The translations under genes and the position numbers were made by a program. From Caryophanales bacterium (GTDB lineage: Bacteria; Bacillota_I; Bacilli_A; RFN20; CAG-826), in assembly GCA_016280685.1 (NCBI GenBank), contig JAEEHE010000135.1:1-7485 (forward strand): a DNA stretch of 7,485 nucleotides, given 5' to 3'. The notes beneath the pieces are model-generated. The model was not told where the DNA came from, ran no database searches, and was given only the letters and a program-made list of their open reading frames with translations. Below are positions 1 through 7,312 of this stretch, one piece after another. Position 1 is the first letter of the stretch; each line of letters opens with the position of its first letter.

Positions 1-391
<391 letters not shown>

Positions 392-393
<2 letters not shown>

Positions 394-398
394 GGAGG
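392..398 (+). promoter_or_regulatory. Ribosome binding site of rpoC, overlapping the rpoB stop codon
   Basis: AAGGAGG is a near-perfect Shine-Dalgarno sequence 9 bases before the ATG at 408. Its first two bases are the last two of the rpoB stop codon TAA. This fixes the rpoC start, and the arrangement suggests that ribosomes finishing rpoB can reinitiate on rpoC, keeping the two subunits balanced. It also shows that this organism uses a normal anti-Shine-Dalgarno sequence, which matters for the two genes further on that lack such a site. Confidence 0.93.
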
Positions 399-407
399 TA
401 AATAACG

Positions 408-3400
408 ATGTTTGATGTTAAAAAATTAAGCGCAATCCAAGTCGGTCTTGCCTCTCCTGAAAAAATCCGTAGTTGGTCTCATGGTGAAGTTTTAAAACCA
501 GAAACCATCAACTATCGTAGTCAAAAGCCAGAACCAGATGGTTTATATTGTGAAAGAATCTTTGGTCCTAGCAAGGATTATGAATGTCACTGTGGTAAAT
601 ATAAGAAAATTAGATTTGCCGGTACAGTGTGCGATAACTGTGGTGTCGAAGTCACCACAAAAGATGTCCGTAGAGAAAGAATGGGTCATATCGAACTCAA
701 TTCTCCTTGTACCCACATCTGGTACCTTAAAGGTATCCCCAGCAGAATCGGTTTATTATTAAGCGTTTCTCCTAAACAATTAGAAGAAGTCGTTTATTAC
801 GCTGCCCACATCTGCTTAAATCCTGGTAAGAGTAAATGCCTTACCAAACGCGAATTCGTCAATGAACGTAATGGTCGTGAAATCTTCATCCCTGTTTTAA
901 AAGAAATTATCGAACATGGTGAAGAATGGGGTCTCATCGAAGGTAGTGAAGACTATCAAAGATGCGAACAATTAATCGCTACATTAGAGAACCCTGCGGA
1001 AACCTTCCCATTTGAAATCGTCGCTAATTTCGTTAAGAAATTTAACGGTTCCGAATTCTCCGAAGGTGCTGCCGCTATCAAACGTTTATTACAAGAAATC
1101 GATTTAGATGCTGAAGCGGAAGAAATCAACCGCAAGATGAAAGAAACAAGCCCCACAAGCCGTCCTAAACTCACTAAGAGATTAGAGGTTATTGAAGCTT
1201 TCAAAAACCCCAACAATAAGCCTGAATGGATGGTTCTCGATGTCATTCCTGTCATCCCGCCAGATCTTCGTCCGATGCTCGCTCTTGATGGTGGTCGTTT
1301 CGCCGCTAGTGACTTAAACGATTTATATCGTCGTGTCATCTCTAGAAACAACCGTTTAAAGAGATTAATCGAAATGAATTCTCCACAAGTTATCTTAAAT
1401 AACGAAAAACGTATGCTTCAAGAAGCGGTGGATGCCTTAATTGATAACGGCCGTAGAAATAAACCTGTTCAAGGTCCTGGTGGCCGTGCCTTAAAGAGCT
1501 TAAGTAGTGCTCTTAAAGGTAAACAAGGTCGTTTTAGACAAAACTTACTCGGTAAACGTGTCGACTATTCCGGTCGTTCCGTTATCGCTGTCGGTCCATC
1601 CTTAAAGATGTATCAATGCGGTTTACCAAGAGAAATGGCGATTCAATTATTACGTCCATTTATCGCTCGTGAATTATTAGACCGCGGTATCGCTAATGCT
1701 CATAGACAAGCTGATAAAATCATCGATAGATATGAAAATGTCGTCTTTGATATCGTCGAAGAAATCATTAGCAAACACCCTGTCTTATTAAACCGTGCGC
1801 CAACATTACATAGACTTGGTATTCAAGCCTTCCAACCTATCTTAGTCGATGGCCGTGCGATTCGTTTACACCCCTTAGTGTGTACCGGATTTAACGCTGA
1901 CTTCGATGGTGACCAAATGGCGGTTCACGTCCCATTAAGCAAAGCGGCTCAAGAAGAAGCTTTAGACTTAATGCTCGCGAGCAACAACATCTTAGGTCCA
2001 AAAGATGGTAAGCCAATCGTTACCCCATCCCAAGACATGGTTATCGGTAACTATTACTTAACCACCGAAAAGACCAAAGCGGAATTCTTAGCAAAAGCCA
2101 AAGAATTACGTGGTTATGGTGATGAAGAAGAAGCGGAAAGATATGAACTTTACGCTGCTAGTGAAGGCAAAGTCTTCAGAAATGTTGATGATGTCTTATT
2201 AGCCTATCAAACTAAACAAATTCATTTACATAACCGTGTCGCTATCCTCGGTAGTGCTCTATTAAAATCACGCTTTAATGAAGAAGAGAATAAGAGTTAT
2301 GTCCTTACCTCAGTTGGTAAGATTATCTTCAACCTCATTTTCCCTGCGGATTTCCCATATTTAAACGAAGTCAATGAAAAATCCTTAATGGGTGACAAGG
2401 CTTCCTTACGTAAATATATCGTTCCTAGAGGAACCAATATCCCTGAAGAATTCGCTAAACGTGATGTCTTAAAACCATTTGCCAAGAAAGACTTAGGTAA
2501 GATTATTAATGCGATCTTCCAACGTTATGATCGTCAAGGTAATCCGAAGACCAGTGCTGTTCTTGACAAGATTAAAGACCAAGGTTTCCATTATTCCACA
2601 GTCGCCGGCTTATCTATCGCTTTAAGCGATATCCATATGGTCGAAGGCAAGGAAGAAATCTTGAAGAGCGGTGATGATAAAGTCGCCGAACTCACCGATA
2701 TGTATCAAATGGGCTTATTAACCAACGAAGAAAGACATAAACAAGTCGTCGGCGTTTGGGAAAACGTGAAAAACGAAGTCCAAGAGAAATTAACCGCACA
2801 ATTTAATAAAGACCGTAATAACTCCATCTTCATGATGAGTGATTCCGGTGCTCGTGGTAACATCTCTAACATCCTTCAATTAGCTGGTATGAGAGGCTTG
2901 ATGGGTTCTACCTCTGGTGACACCATCGAATTACCTGTCAAACGTTGCTTCCGTGAAGGTATGACCGTGTCTGAATTCTTTATCGCTACTCACGGTGCCC
3001 GTAAGGGTGGTGCTGATACAGCCTTAAAGACCGCTGACTCCGGTTACTTAACAAGAAGATTAGTCGATATTTCTCAAGACGTTATCGTCAGAGAAGAAGA
3101 CTGTGGCACTGACCATGGCTTCTTAGTGAGAGAAATTAGAGATTCTGCCCAAAATAGTGTCATTTCTAAATTACAAGACCGCTTAGTGGGTCGTTATGCC
3201 TTAAACGATATCTTAGATCCTGAAACTGGTGAAGTCATCGTCGAAGGTAACACCATGATCGATGAAACCGCCGCTGACGAAATCGTCAAATCCGGTATCA
3301 AAGAAGTGGAAATCAGAAGCTTATTTGGTTGTGAAACTAAAGATGGCGTCTGCGCACACTGCTATGGTCGTAACTTAGCGACAGGTCGCAAAGTGGAAGT

Positions 3401-4337
3401 GGGCGAAGCTGTTGGTATTATGGCTGCTCAATCCATCGGTGAACCTGGTACACAATTAACCATGAGAACATTCCATACTGGTGGTGTTGCTGGTAGCGAT
3501 ATCACCATGGGTTTACCTCGTGTTCAAGAATTATTTGAAGCTCGTACACCTAAAGGTGAAGCCACAATTAGTGAAATCTCTGGTGTGGTCACTAAGATTA
3601 GAGAAGATGGTGGCTCTTATGTCGTCACCATCAGAAATGACTTAGAAGAAAAAGAATATAACACCAACTTCGGCGCTCGTTTAAGAGTCCATGAAGGCGA
3701 TAAGATTATCAATGGTGGTAAGATTACCGAAGGTGCTATTTCTCCGAAGAAATTACTCGTTAACGCTGATGCAGTAGCCGTTGAGAACTACATCTTAAAA
3801 GAAGTTCAAAAAGTCTATTCTGCTCAATCCATCGGTATTAGTGACAAACATATCGAAGTCATCGTTAGACAAATGCTCCGCAAGGTGTTCGTTGTCGATG
3901 GTGGTGATACTGATATGATCGCTGGTACACGTGTCAGCATTAATACCTTCACCGAAAAGAACGCGAAAGTCTTATTAGAAGGCAAACGTCCCGCTGTCTT
4001 TGAACCATTAATTCTCGGTATTACAAAGGCCGCCTTAGAAACAGAAAGTTTCTTATCCGCTGCTTCCTTCCAAGAGACCACTCGTGTCTTAACCGATGCG
4101 GCTATTAAATGCAAACGCGATAATTTACACGGTCTAAAAGAAAACGTCATCACTGGTCACTTAATTCCTGCTGGTAGAGGTTTATTATCTAACGAGCAAG
4201 AAGAAGAATTATTGGACGGCTTCACCGTGGAAAAGAAGATGAAAGAAGTCAGCGACCGCTACGTGGAAGAACATGATCGCGCCATTAACGCCATTCATGA
4301 AAAGATCCGTAAAGCGGACGAAGAAAACAAGAAATAA
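408..4337 (+). CDS. rpoC: RNA polymerase beta' subunit, full length (1309 aa)
   Basis: This is the beta' subunit of RNA polymerase, which carries the catalytic magnesium site. Visible in order: the N-terminal zinc finger with C60, C62, C75 and C78; the clamp and lid region; the double-psi barrel with the active-site motif NADFDGD at 496-502, whose three aspartates bind magnesium; the bridge helix around 850-885 ([14 protein letters not shown]); the second zinc site with C899, C975, C982 and C985; and an unbroken trigger loop around 1002-1045 ([20 protein letters not shown]), without the large insert found in proteobacteria. The protein is about 110 residues longer than the roughly 1,200 of Bacillus. 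By recalled comparison, the excess lies mainly at about 137-205, at 553-586 and in a charged C-terminal tail of about 50 residues. The start at ATG 408 has a strong ribosome site. The gene ends at TAA 4335-4337, just before a terminator, so it closes the operon. Identification is certain. Confidence 0.99.
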   Translation: MFDVKKLSAIQVGLASPEKIRSWSHGEVLKPETINYRSQKPEPDGLYCERIFGPSKDYECHCGKYKKIRFAGTVCDNCGVEVTTKDVRRERMGHIELNSPCTHIWYLKGIPSRIGLLLSVSPKQLEEVVYYAAHICLNPGKSKCLTKREFVNERNGREIFIPVLKEIIEHGEEWGLIEGSEDYQRCEQLIATLENPAETFPFEIVANFVKKFNGSEFSEGAAAIKRLLQEIDLDAEAEEINRKMKETSPTSRPKLTKRLEVIEAFKNPNNKPEWMVLDVIPVIPPDLRPMLALDGGRFAASDLNDLYRRVISRNNRLKRLIEMNSPQVILNNEKRMLQEAVDALIDNGRRNKPVQGPGGRALKSLSSALKGKQGRFRQNLLGKRVDYSGRSVIAVGPSLKMYQCGLPREMAIQLLRPFIARELLDRGIANAHRQADKIIDRYENVVFDIVEEIISKHPVLLNRAPTLHRLGIQAFQPILVDGRAIRLHPLVCTGFNADFDGDQMAVHVPLSKAAQEEALDLMLASNNILGPKDGKPIVTPSQDMVIGNYYLTTEKTKAEFLAKAKELRGYGDEEEAERYELYAASEGKVFRNVDDVLLAYQTKQIHLHNRVAILGSALLKSRFNEEENKSYVLTSVGKIIFNLIFPADFPYLNEVNEKSLMGDKASLRKYIVPRGTNIPEEFAKRDVLKPFAKKDLGKIINAIFQRYDRQGNPKTSAVLDKIKDQGFHYSTVAGLSIALSDIHMVEGKEEILKSGDDKVAELTDMYQMGLLTNEERHKQVVGVWENVKNEVQEKLTAQFNKDRNNSIFMMSDSGARGNISNILQLAGMRGLMGSTSGDTIELPVKRCFREGMTVSEFFIATHGARKGGADTALKTADSGYLTRRLVDISQDVIVREEDCGTDHGFLVREIRDSAQNSVISKLQDRLVGRYALNDILDPETGEVIVEGNTMIDETAADEIVKSGIKEVEIRSLFGCETKDGVCAHCYGRNLATGRKVEVGEAVGIMAAQSIGEPGTQLTMRTFHTGGVAGSDITMGLPRVQELFEARTPKGEATISEISGVVTKIREDGGSYVVTIRNDLEEKEYNTNFGARLRVHEGDKIINGGKITEGAISPKKLLVNADAVAVENYILKEVQKVYSAQSIGISDKHIEVIVRQMLRKVFVVDGGDTDMIAGTRVSINTFTEKNAKVLLEGKRPAVFEPLILGITKAALETESFLSAASFQETTRVLTDAAIKCKRDNLHGLKENVITGHLIPAGRGLLSNEQEEELLDGFTVEKKMKEVSDRYVEEHDRAINAIHEKIRKADEENKK

Positions 4338-4355
4338 TTCTTCTATTTATAAAAT

Positions 4356-4386
4356 AAATAACGCTCCTCGTGAGCGTTATTTTTTT
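4356..4386 (+). terminator. Intrinsic terminator of rpoBC, probably bidirectional
   Basis: Bases 4356-4366 pair with 4372-4382 in an 11-bp perfect stem whose core is ACGCTC/GAGCGT, with a 5-base loop (CTCGT). The right arm runs into T4380-T4386, giving a U tract for rpoC transcripts. Read on the minus strand, the stem starts 6 bases after the stop codon of the convergent hydrolase gene and is followed by ATTTTAT, so it can also end that transcript. It lies 18 bases after the rpoC stop. One element serving two convergent genes is a common economical layout. Confidence 0.92.
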
Positions 4387-4388
4387 GT

Positions 4389-5417
4389 TTATTTAATATG
4401 TTTTAAACATCTATCTAATAATTCTTCATCGATAAGGTGATTATATCTTTCTCGATTGATATGTTCTTTAAGATATTTAATTCTTCCTTCTTCATCCGGT
4501 TTTTCTTTTTTCACGAATTGATTATATTGATGAGCGATTTTCTCATGATATCTCTTACCGGATAATGTGTAATAGACAGTGCCGTGACCTCTATTTAATA
4601 ATCTGATAAATTTAAATCTCTTATCATTTTTAAATTCTTTTTTATATAAATCTAATCCGATAGATATAGGGACGGTTTCATCATCCTCACTATGAACGAT
4701 GCAGATTTTGGCTTTGGTGTTATGGAAGGCATTAATCGCGGTTGATTTATAAATATCACCGAATAATAGATGTTCATAAGTTTCTACATAGGCCATGAAA
4801 TCATTAGCTTTATCACCAGCATACATCTCTCCACGTGCTTTAAAGATAGAAGTGGATTGATTAAAACCAGAAAAAGCGATTAATCCTTTGACGCGGACAT
4901 GCCATCCGATAACAGCGGACATAGAATAAGCACCCCAAGAATGACCGCATAAATATAAGGGAAGTTTTTCATAATCTTTTAAAGATTCCACATATGATAT
5001 TGCCTTATCAGCGTCTAATAACCCTTGGGTAAATCCTTTTATTGTATGACCTTCACTTTCATCATTCGCAGTCGCATCATAGGCAAAGACATAATATCCT
5101 CTAAGACATAGGCTGTGAATTAAATCTAAGTAGCAGTGGTGACCGCCGCCTCCATATCCGTGAGCGAAGACGAATATTCCCTTTTTTGTGCTGGTTTTGC
5201 ATTGATACATGTAACCAGTTAAACGATTTTTACTATAGGAATAGAAATGATGTCTTTCTCTAATTAAATCAGGATAATCTTCTAAAGAAAAATATAAGGG
5301 GCGATAAGAAAAGAAGTGGTGACCAAACATCTTGTCATAGATTTGTTCAGTGACAATCGCAGGCGTCACCGTTTTAGCGACATCTAATATCGTGTTAAAT
5401 AATTTCTTTTTGTCCAT
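4389..5417 (-). CDS. Alpha/beta hydrolase, serine-hydrolase type (342 aa)
   Basis: This is a probable serine hydrolase of the alpha/beta fold, resembling the S33 aminopeptidase / lysophospholipase-like (Hydrolase_4) group. Numbering from ATG 5417, the oxyanion segment FAHGYGGGG lies around 84-92 and the nucleophile elbow GHSWG at 158-162 with S160. The acid is most likely D246 in HSEDDETVP, and the base is H278 in NRGHG, so the triad is complete. The N-terminal 70 residues precede the fold and show neither a clear signal peptide nor a lipobox, so a cytoplasmic or membrane-associated enzyme is likely. The substrate cannot be read from the sequence; esters, lipids or peptides are all possible. 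The frame stays open upstream to a GTG at 5450 (353 aa), but ATG 5417 is preferred because a TATAAT sits 7 bases before it. No Shine-Dalgarno site is seen before either start. The gene converges on rpoC and diverges from the protease gene. Confidence 0.88.
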   Translation of the reverse strand: MDKKKLFNTILDVAKTVTPAIVTEQIYDKMFGHHFFSYRPLYFSLEDYPDLIRERHHFYSYSKNRLTGYMYQCKTSTKKGIFVFAHGYGGGGHHCYLDLIHSLCLRGYYVFAYDATANDESEGHTIKGFTQGLLDADKAISYVESLKDYEKLPLYLCGHSWGAYSMSAVIGWHVRVKGLIAFSGFNQSTSIFKARGEMYAGDKANDFMAYVETYEHLLFGDIYKSTAINAFHNTKAKICIVHSEDDETVPISIGLDLYKKEFKNDKRFKFIRLLNRGHGTVYYTLSGKRYHEKIAHQYNQFVKKEKPDEEGRIKYLKEHINRERYNHLIDEELLDRCLKHIK

Positions 5418-5424
5418 CTTTTCT

Positions 5425-5430
5425 ATTATA
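5425..5430 (-). promoter_or_regulatory. Likely -10 element of the hydrolase promoter, giving a leaderless mRNA
   Basis: On the minus strand a perfect TATAAT (5430 down to 5425) is followed by 7 bases and then the ATG at 5417, which places the expected transcription start on or next to the A of the start codon. The -35 region is poor: at 17-bp spacing it reads AAAGTG (5453-5448), and the better TTGTAA (5457-5452) is 21 bp away. The promoter call rests mostly on the -10 match and the missing ribosome site. If the GTG at 5450 were the true start, this element would lie inside the gene. Confidence 0.6.
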
Positions 5431-5450
5431 AACTGAAAACAGTCCCTCAC

Positions 5451-5483
5451 TTTACAAAAGTTATTAATCTTTTAAAATAATAT
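5451..5483 (+). promoter_or_regulatory. Likely promoter of the M6 protease lipoprotein gene, leaderless or nearly so
   Basis: TTTACA (5451-5456) is a good -35 match. With a 16-bp spacer it leads to TAAAAT (5473-5478), which would start the mRNA about 3 bases before ATG 5488. The overlapping AATAAT (5476-5481) would start it exactly at the A of ATG, although its spacing to TTTACA is then 19 bp. Nothing resembling GGAGG is present before the ATG. The exact -10 cannot be chosen by eye, but all candidates give a leader of about 0-3 bases. The -35 overlaps the TTGTAA candidate of the opposite promoter. Confidence 0.55.
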
Positions 5484-5487
5484 TGTT

Positions 5488-7098
5488 ATGACAAAGAAAA
5501 TACTTTCTTTAATTATTATTCCTATCTTACTCTCTAGTTGCACTGGTGTAGCTTCTTTAAAATTTGTTCCTTATACAAATTATGTGGAAGAACAAGATTT
5601 GATGATCGATGAAGAAAACACCTATTCTAAGAGAAGTAAAAGCGTAAACGCTATAAATACTCGAAATGGTAATGTAAGTTCCTTACAAGGCCTATTATCG
5701 ATGACTAATAGTGATTTATTAAAGAAATCGATCTTCCCTAAAGGAGAGAAGAAACTTTTAGTCGTACCTATTGCTTTTGCGGATAGCAATGTTCCTTCTT
5801 TAGGAGAAAAACATACCTATATTGAAAATGCTTTCTTTGGAGAGACAAAAAGAACTACTTATGATTCCGTTGCGGGATATTATAATAAGTCATCTTATGG
5901 TCAATTAAAGATTACTGGCGCAGTGGCCCCTTGGTATCGTAATGATATGATTAAAGCCAAGGATTGGCGTTCTGCTTTAAATACGACTGATCACACGAAA
6001 GCATCTACCTTATTAGTGGCCCAAGCAGTGGATTGGTTAAAGAAACAAAACCTTATTGATAATATCGATCAATATGACACTGATGGTGATGGTTATATCG
6101 ATGCTGTATATGCGATATACGATTATCCTTTGGATGAAAATGGCGACACTAATTCTTTATTTTGGGCTTATGTCTATTACACTCATCAAGGGCAATATGA
6201 ATTAAATAACGAAGCCCCTTATGTTAATGCTTATGCCTGGAGTAGTGTGGATAAGATTAAAGCCAGAGGTAATTTATCTAACACTAATTATTTGATTCAT
6301 GAAGCTGGACATTTATTAGGTTTAACCGATTATTACAATATTTATGCTTCTGGTAATAATTCCTTATTTCATTATGGTCCTACAGGATGTTTCGATATGA
6401 TGGACTATAATATCGGAGATCATTCTTCCTTTAGCAAATATTTATTACAATGGACATCTCCCTATGTAATTAATGAGAACTTAGAAACTACGACAGTGAA
6501 TTTAAGACCATTCCAAAGCAGTGGCGATTATTTATTAATCCCCTCTTCGAAATATAGAGCCAATCCCTCTCCTTTTAGCGAATATCTCCTCGTGGATTAT
6601 TTCACACCGGAAGGATTAAATAAATTTAATGGTTCCTATTCTTATACGGATAAGGATGGAAGAACTGGTGTTTATACCTATCCTCAACATCACGGCATTA
6701 GAATCTATCATATCAACGCCACATTAGGCTATTTTCAAAAAGGAAGAAGTGGTTCTCCTTTAATTGCGACAGTCGATGATCCGGAAGCCGAGACTAAGAT
6801 TGGTAATAAGATTGTCGGTGTCGATTATGCTTATAGCAATTCAATATCTGATGAAAAAGCGTTAAATGGTTATCCTGTTTTAATCCATTTATTAGAAGGT
6901 AGTGGTGATAATACCTTTATTGATGGTATCCCTGCGGATAACGAAACATTATTTAGAGTGGGCGATGATTTTGGCATCGCTACATTTAAAGATTTCACCT
7001 TCAGCGATGGTGAACAAATTAATTTTAAATTAAAGGTCAAAGGCCTATCTTCTAAAGAGGCCACATTGGAAATTAGCAATATCTCTTCATCTGATTAG
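5488..7098 (+). CDS. M6-family zinc metalloprotease lipoprotein (immune inhibitor A-like, 536 aa)
   Basis: This is a predicted surface-anchored zinc endopeptidase of the M6 (immune inhibitor A-like) family. Residues 1-18 form a lipoprotein signal peptide: K3-K4, a hydrophobic core, and the lipobox LSSC with C18 as the lipid-modified cysteine, so the mature enzyme should sit on the outer face of the membrane. A polar linker or pro-region of about 65 residues follows. The M6 domain starts near 84 and contains SYGQLKITGAVAPWYR (136-151), typical of the family. An aspartate-rich loop, DTDGDGYID (197-205), resembles a calcium-binding site. The zinc motif HEAGHLLGLTD gives ligands H271, H275 and D281 with catalytic E272. 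A family Met-turn-like segment, CFDMMDYN, lies at 301-308. The C-terminal 200 residues look beta-rich. All key residues are present, so it is probably active; its target is unknown. ATG 5488 is the only start that keeps the signal peptide. The coding sequence is visibly more AT-rich than rpoC. It is divergent from the hydrolase. Confidence 0.93.
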   Translation: MTKKILSLIIIPILLSSCTGVASLKFVPYTNYVEEQDLMIDEENTYSKRSKSVNAINTRNGNVSSLQGLLSMTNSDLLKKSIFPKGEKKLLVVPIAFADSNVPSLGEKHTYIENAFFGETKRTTYDSVAGYYNKSSYGQLKITGAVAPWYRNDMIKAKDWRSALNTTDHTKASTLLVAQAVDWLKKQNLIDNIDQYDTDGDGYIDAVYAIYDYPLDENGDTNSLFWAYVYYTHQGQYELNNEAPYVNAYAWSSVDKIKARGNLSNTNYLIHEAGHLLGLTDYYNIYASGNNSLFHYGPTGCFDMMDYNIGDHSSFSKYLLQWTSPYVINENLETTTVNLRPFQSSGDYLLIPSSKYRANPSPFSEYLLVDYFTPEGLNKFNGSYSYTDKDGRTGVYTYPQHHGIRIYHINATLGYFQKGRSGSPLIATVDDPEAETKIGNKIVGVDYAYSNSISDEKALNGYPVLIHLLEGSGDNTFIDGIPADNETLFRVGDDFGIATFKDFTFSDGEQINFKLKVKGLSSKEATLEISNISSSD

Positions 7099-7133
7099 AA
7101 GTGGATATTTGATACTCCTGGATACGTTGAAAT

Positions 7134-7160
7134 AAAATTTATAAAATTTTTACTTTTTTT
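7134..7160 (+). terminator. Weak AT-only terminator candidate after the protease gene
   Basis: Bases 7134-7140 (AAAATTT) pair with 7144-7150 (AAATTTT) across a 3-base loop, and a T-rich run follows to 7160 (7 T at 7154-7160). The stem has no G or C and would be unstable, so this is only a candidate. No better hairpin is seen between the protease stop at 7098 and the rpsL promoter, so readthrough from the protease gene into rpsL remains possible. Confidence 0.3.
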
Positions 7161-7161
7161 C

Positions 7162-7190
7162 TTGCCTCTTTTTTATTATCTCTATAATAT
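7162..7190 (+). promoter_or_regulatory. Promoter of rpsL (str operon)
   Basis: TTGCCT (7162-7167) serves as -35. Downstream are a perfect TATAAT (7183-7188, spacing 15 bp) and an overlapping TAATAT (7185-7190, spacing 17 bp). Either gives transcription starting around 7194-7197 and a leader of about 115 bases before rpsL. The T-rich run just upstream (7154-7160, with more T to 7174) could help binding as an A/T-rich upstream element. A separate promoter is expected because rpsL is cut off from rpoBC by a strong terminator and a minus-strand gene. Confidence 0.72.
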
Positions 7191-7195
7191 ATATG

Positions 7196-7297
7196 AGCGT
7201 GTGTAATCAATACACATTGACCGGTTGGTCTATTTTTTAAGAAGAATATATGATACACCCGGTTCCGTGGAAACGCCCACGTTAATAAATAGTCATT
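7196..7297 (+). promoter_or_regulatory. Structured leader of the rpsL mRNA, function unknown
   Basis: The leader holds three small hairpins. The first is TGTGTA/TACACA (7200-7205 with 7211-7216, loop of 5). The second is GACC/GGTC (7219-7222 with 7227-7230, GGTT loop), which can be extended past a T-T mismatch by two A-T pairs and is followed by T7233-7238. The third is CGTGG/CCACG (7266-7270 with 7277-7281, loop AAACGC), lying 16 bases before the ribosome site. The second resembles a short intrinsic terminator. Leaders of ribosomal protein operons often carry autoregulatory sites, but I do not recognise a named family here, so regulation is inference. Confidence 0.4.
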
Positions 7298-7305
7298 GAA
7301 AGGAG
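7298..7305 (+). promoter_or_regulatory. Ribosome binding site of rpsL
   Basis: GAAAGGAG ends 7 bases before ATG 7313, a standard strong Shine-Dalgarno placement. Together with the conserved N-terminus MPTINQLVR it fixes the start of rpsL. Confidence 0.92.
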
Positions 7306-7312
7306 CAATTAT

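Noticed and set aside
956..1351. Open frame of 131 codons on the minus strand inside rpoC
   Set aside because: It lies wholly within a conserved part of rpoC, has no recognisable motif, and its composition is what the antisense of a codon-biased gene gives. The same holds for the minus-strand frames at 2297-2485 and 3824-4153.
5456..5473. Operator-like inverted repeat AAAAG-N8-CTTTT between the divergent genes
   Set aside because: The arms are only 5 bases of low-complexity sequence in an AT-rich promoter region, which is easily met by chance. No regulator gene lies nearby to support it.
6076..6102. Dockerin or EF-hand domain in the protease (DTDGDGYID)
   Set aside because: Only one such loop is present and it sits inside the M6 catalytic domain, where many members have a similar calcium-type site. 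There is no paired repeat as in dockerins.
4338..7312. Mobile element or genomic island boundaries around the inserted gene pair
   Set aside because: No transposase, integrase, tRNA gene, terminal inverted repeat or target-site duplication was seen at either edge. The only repeat noticed (7111 and 7252) lies at one side.
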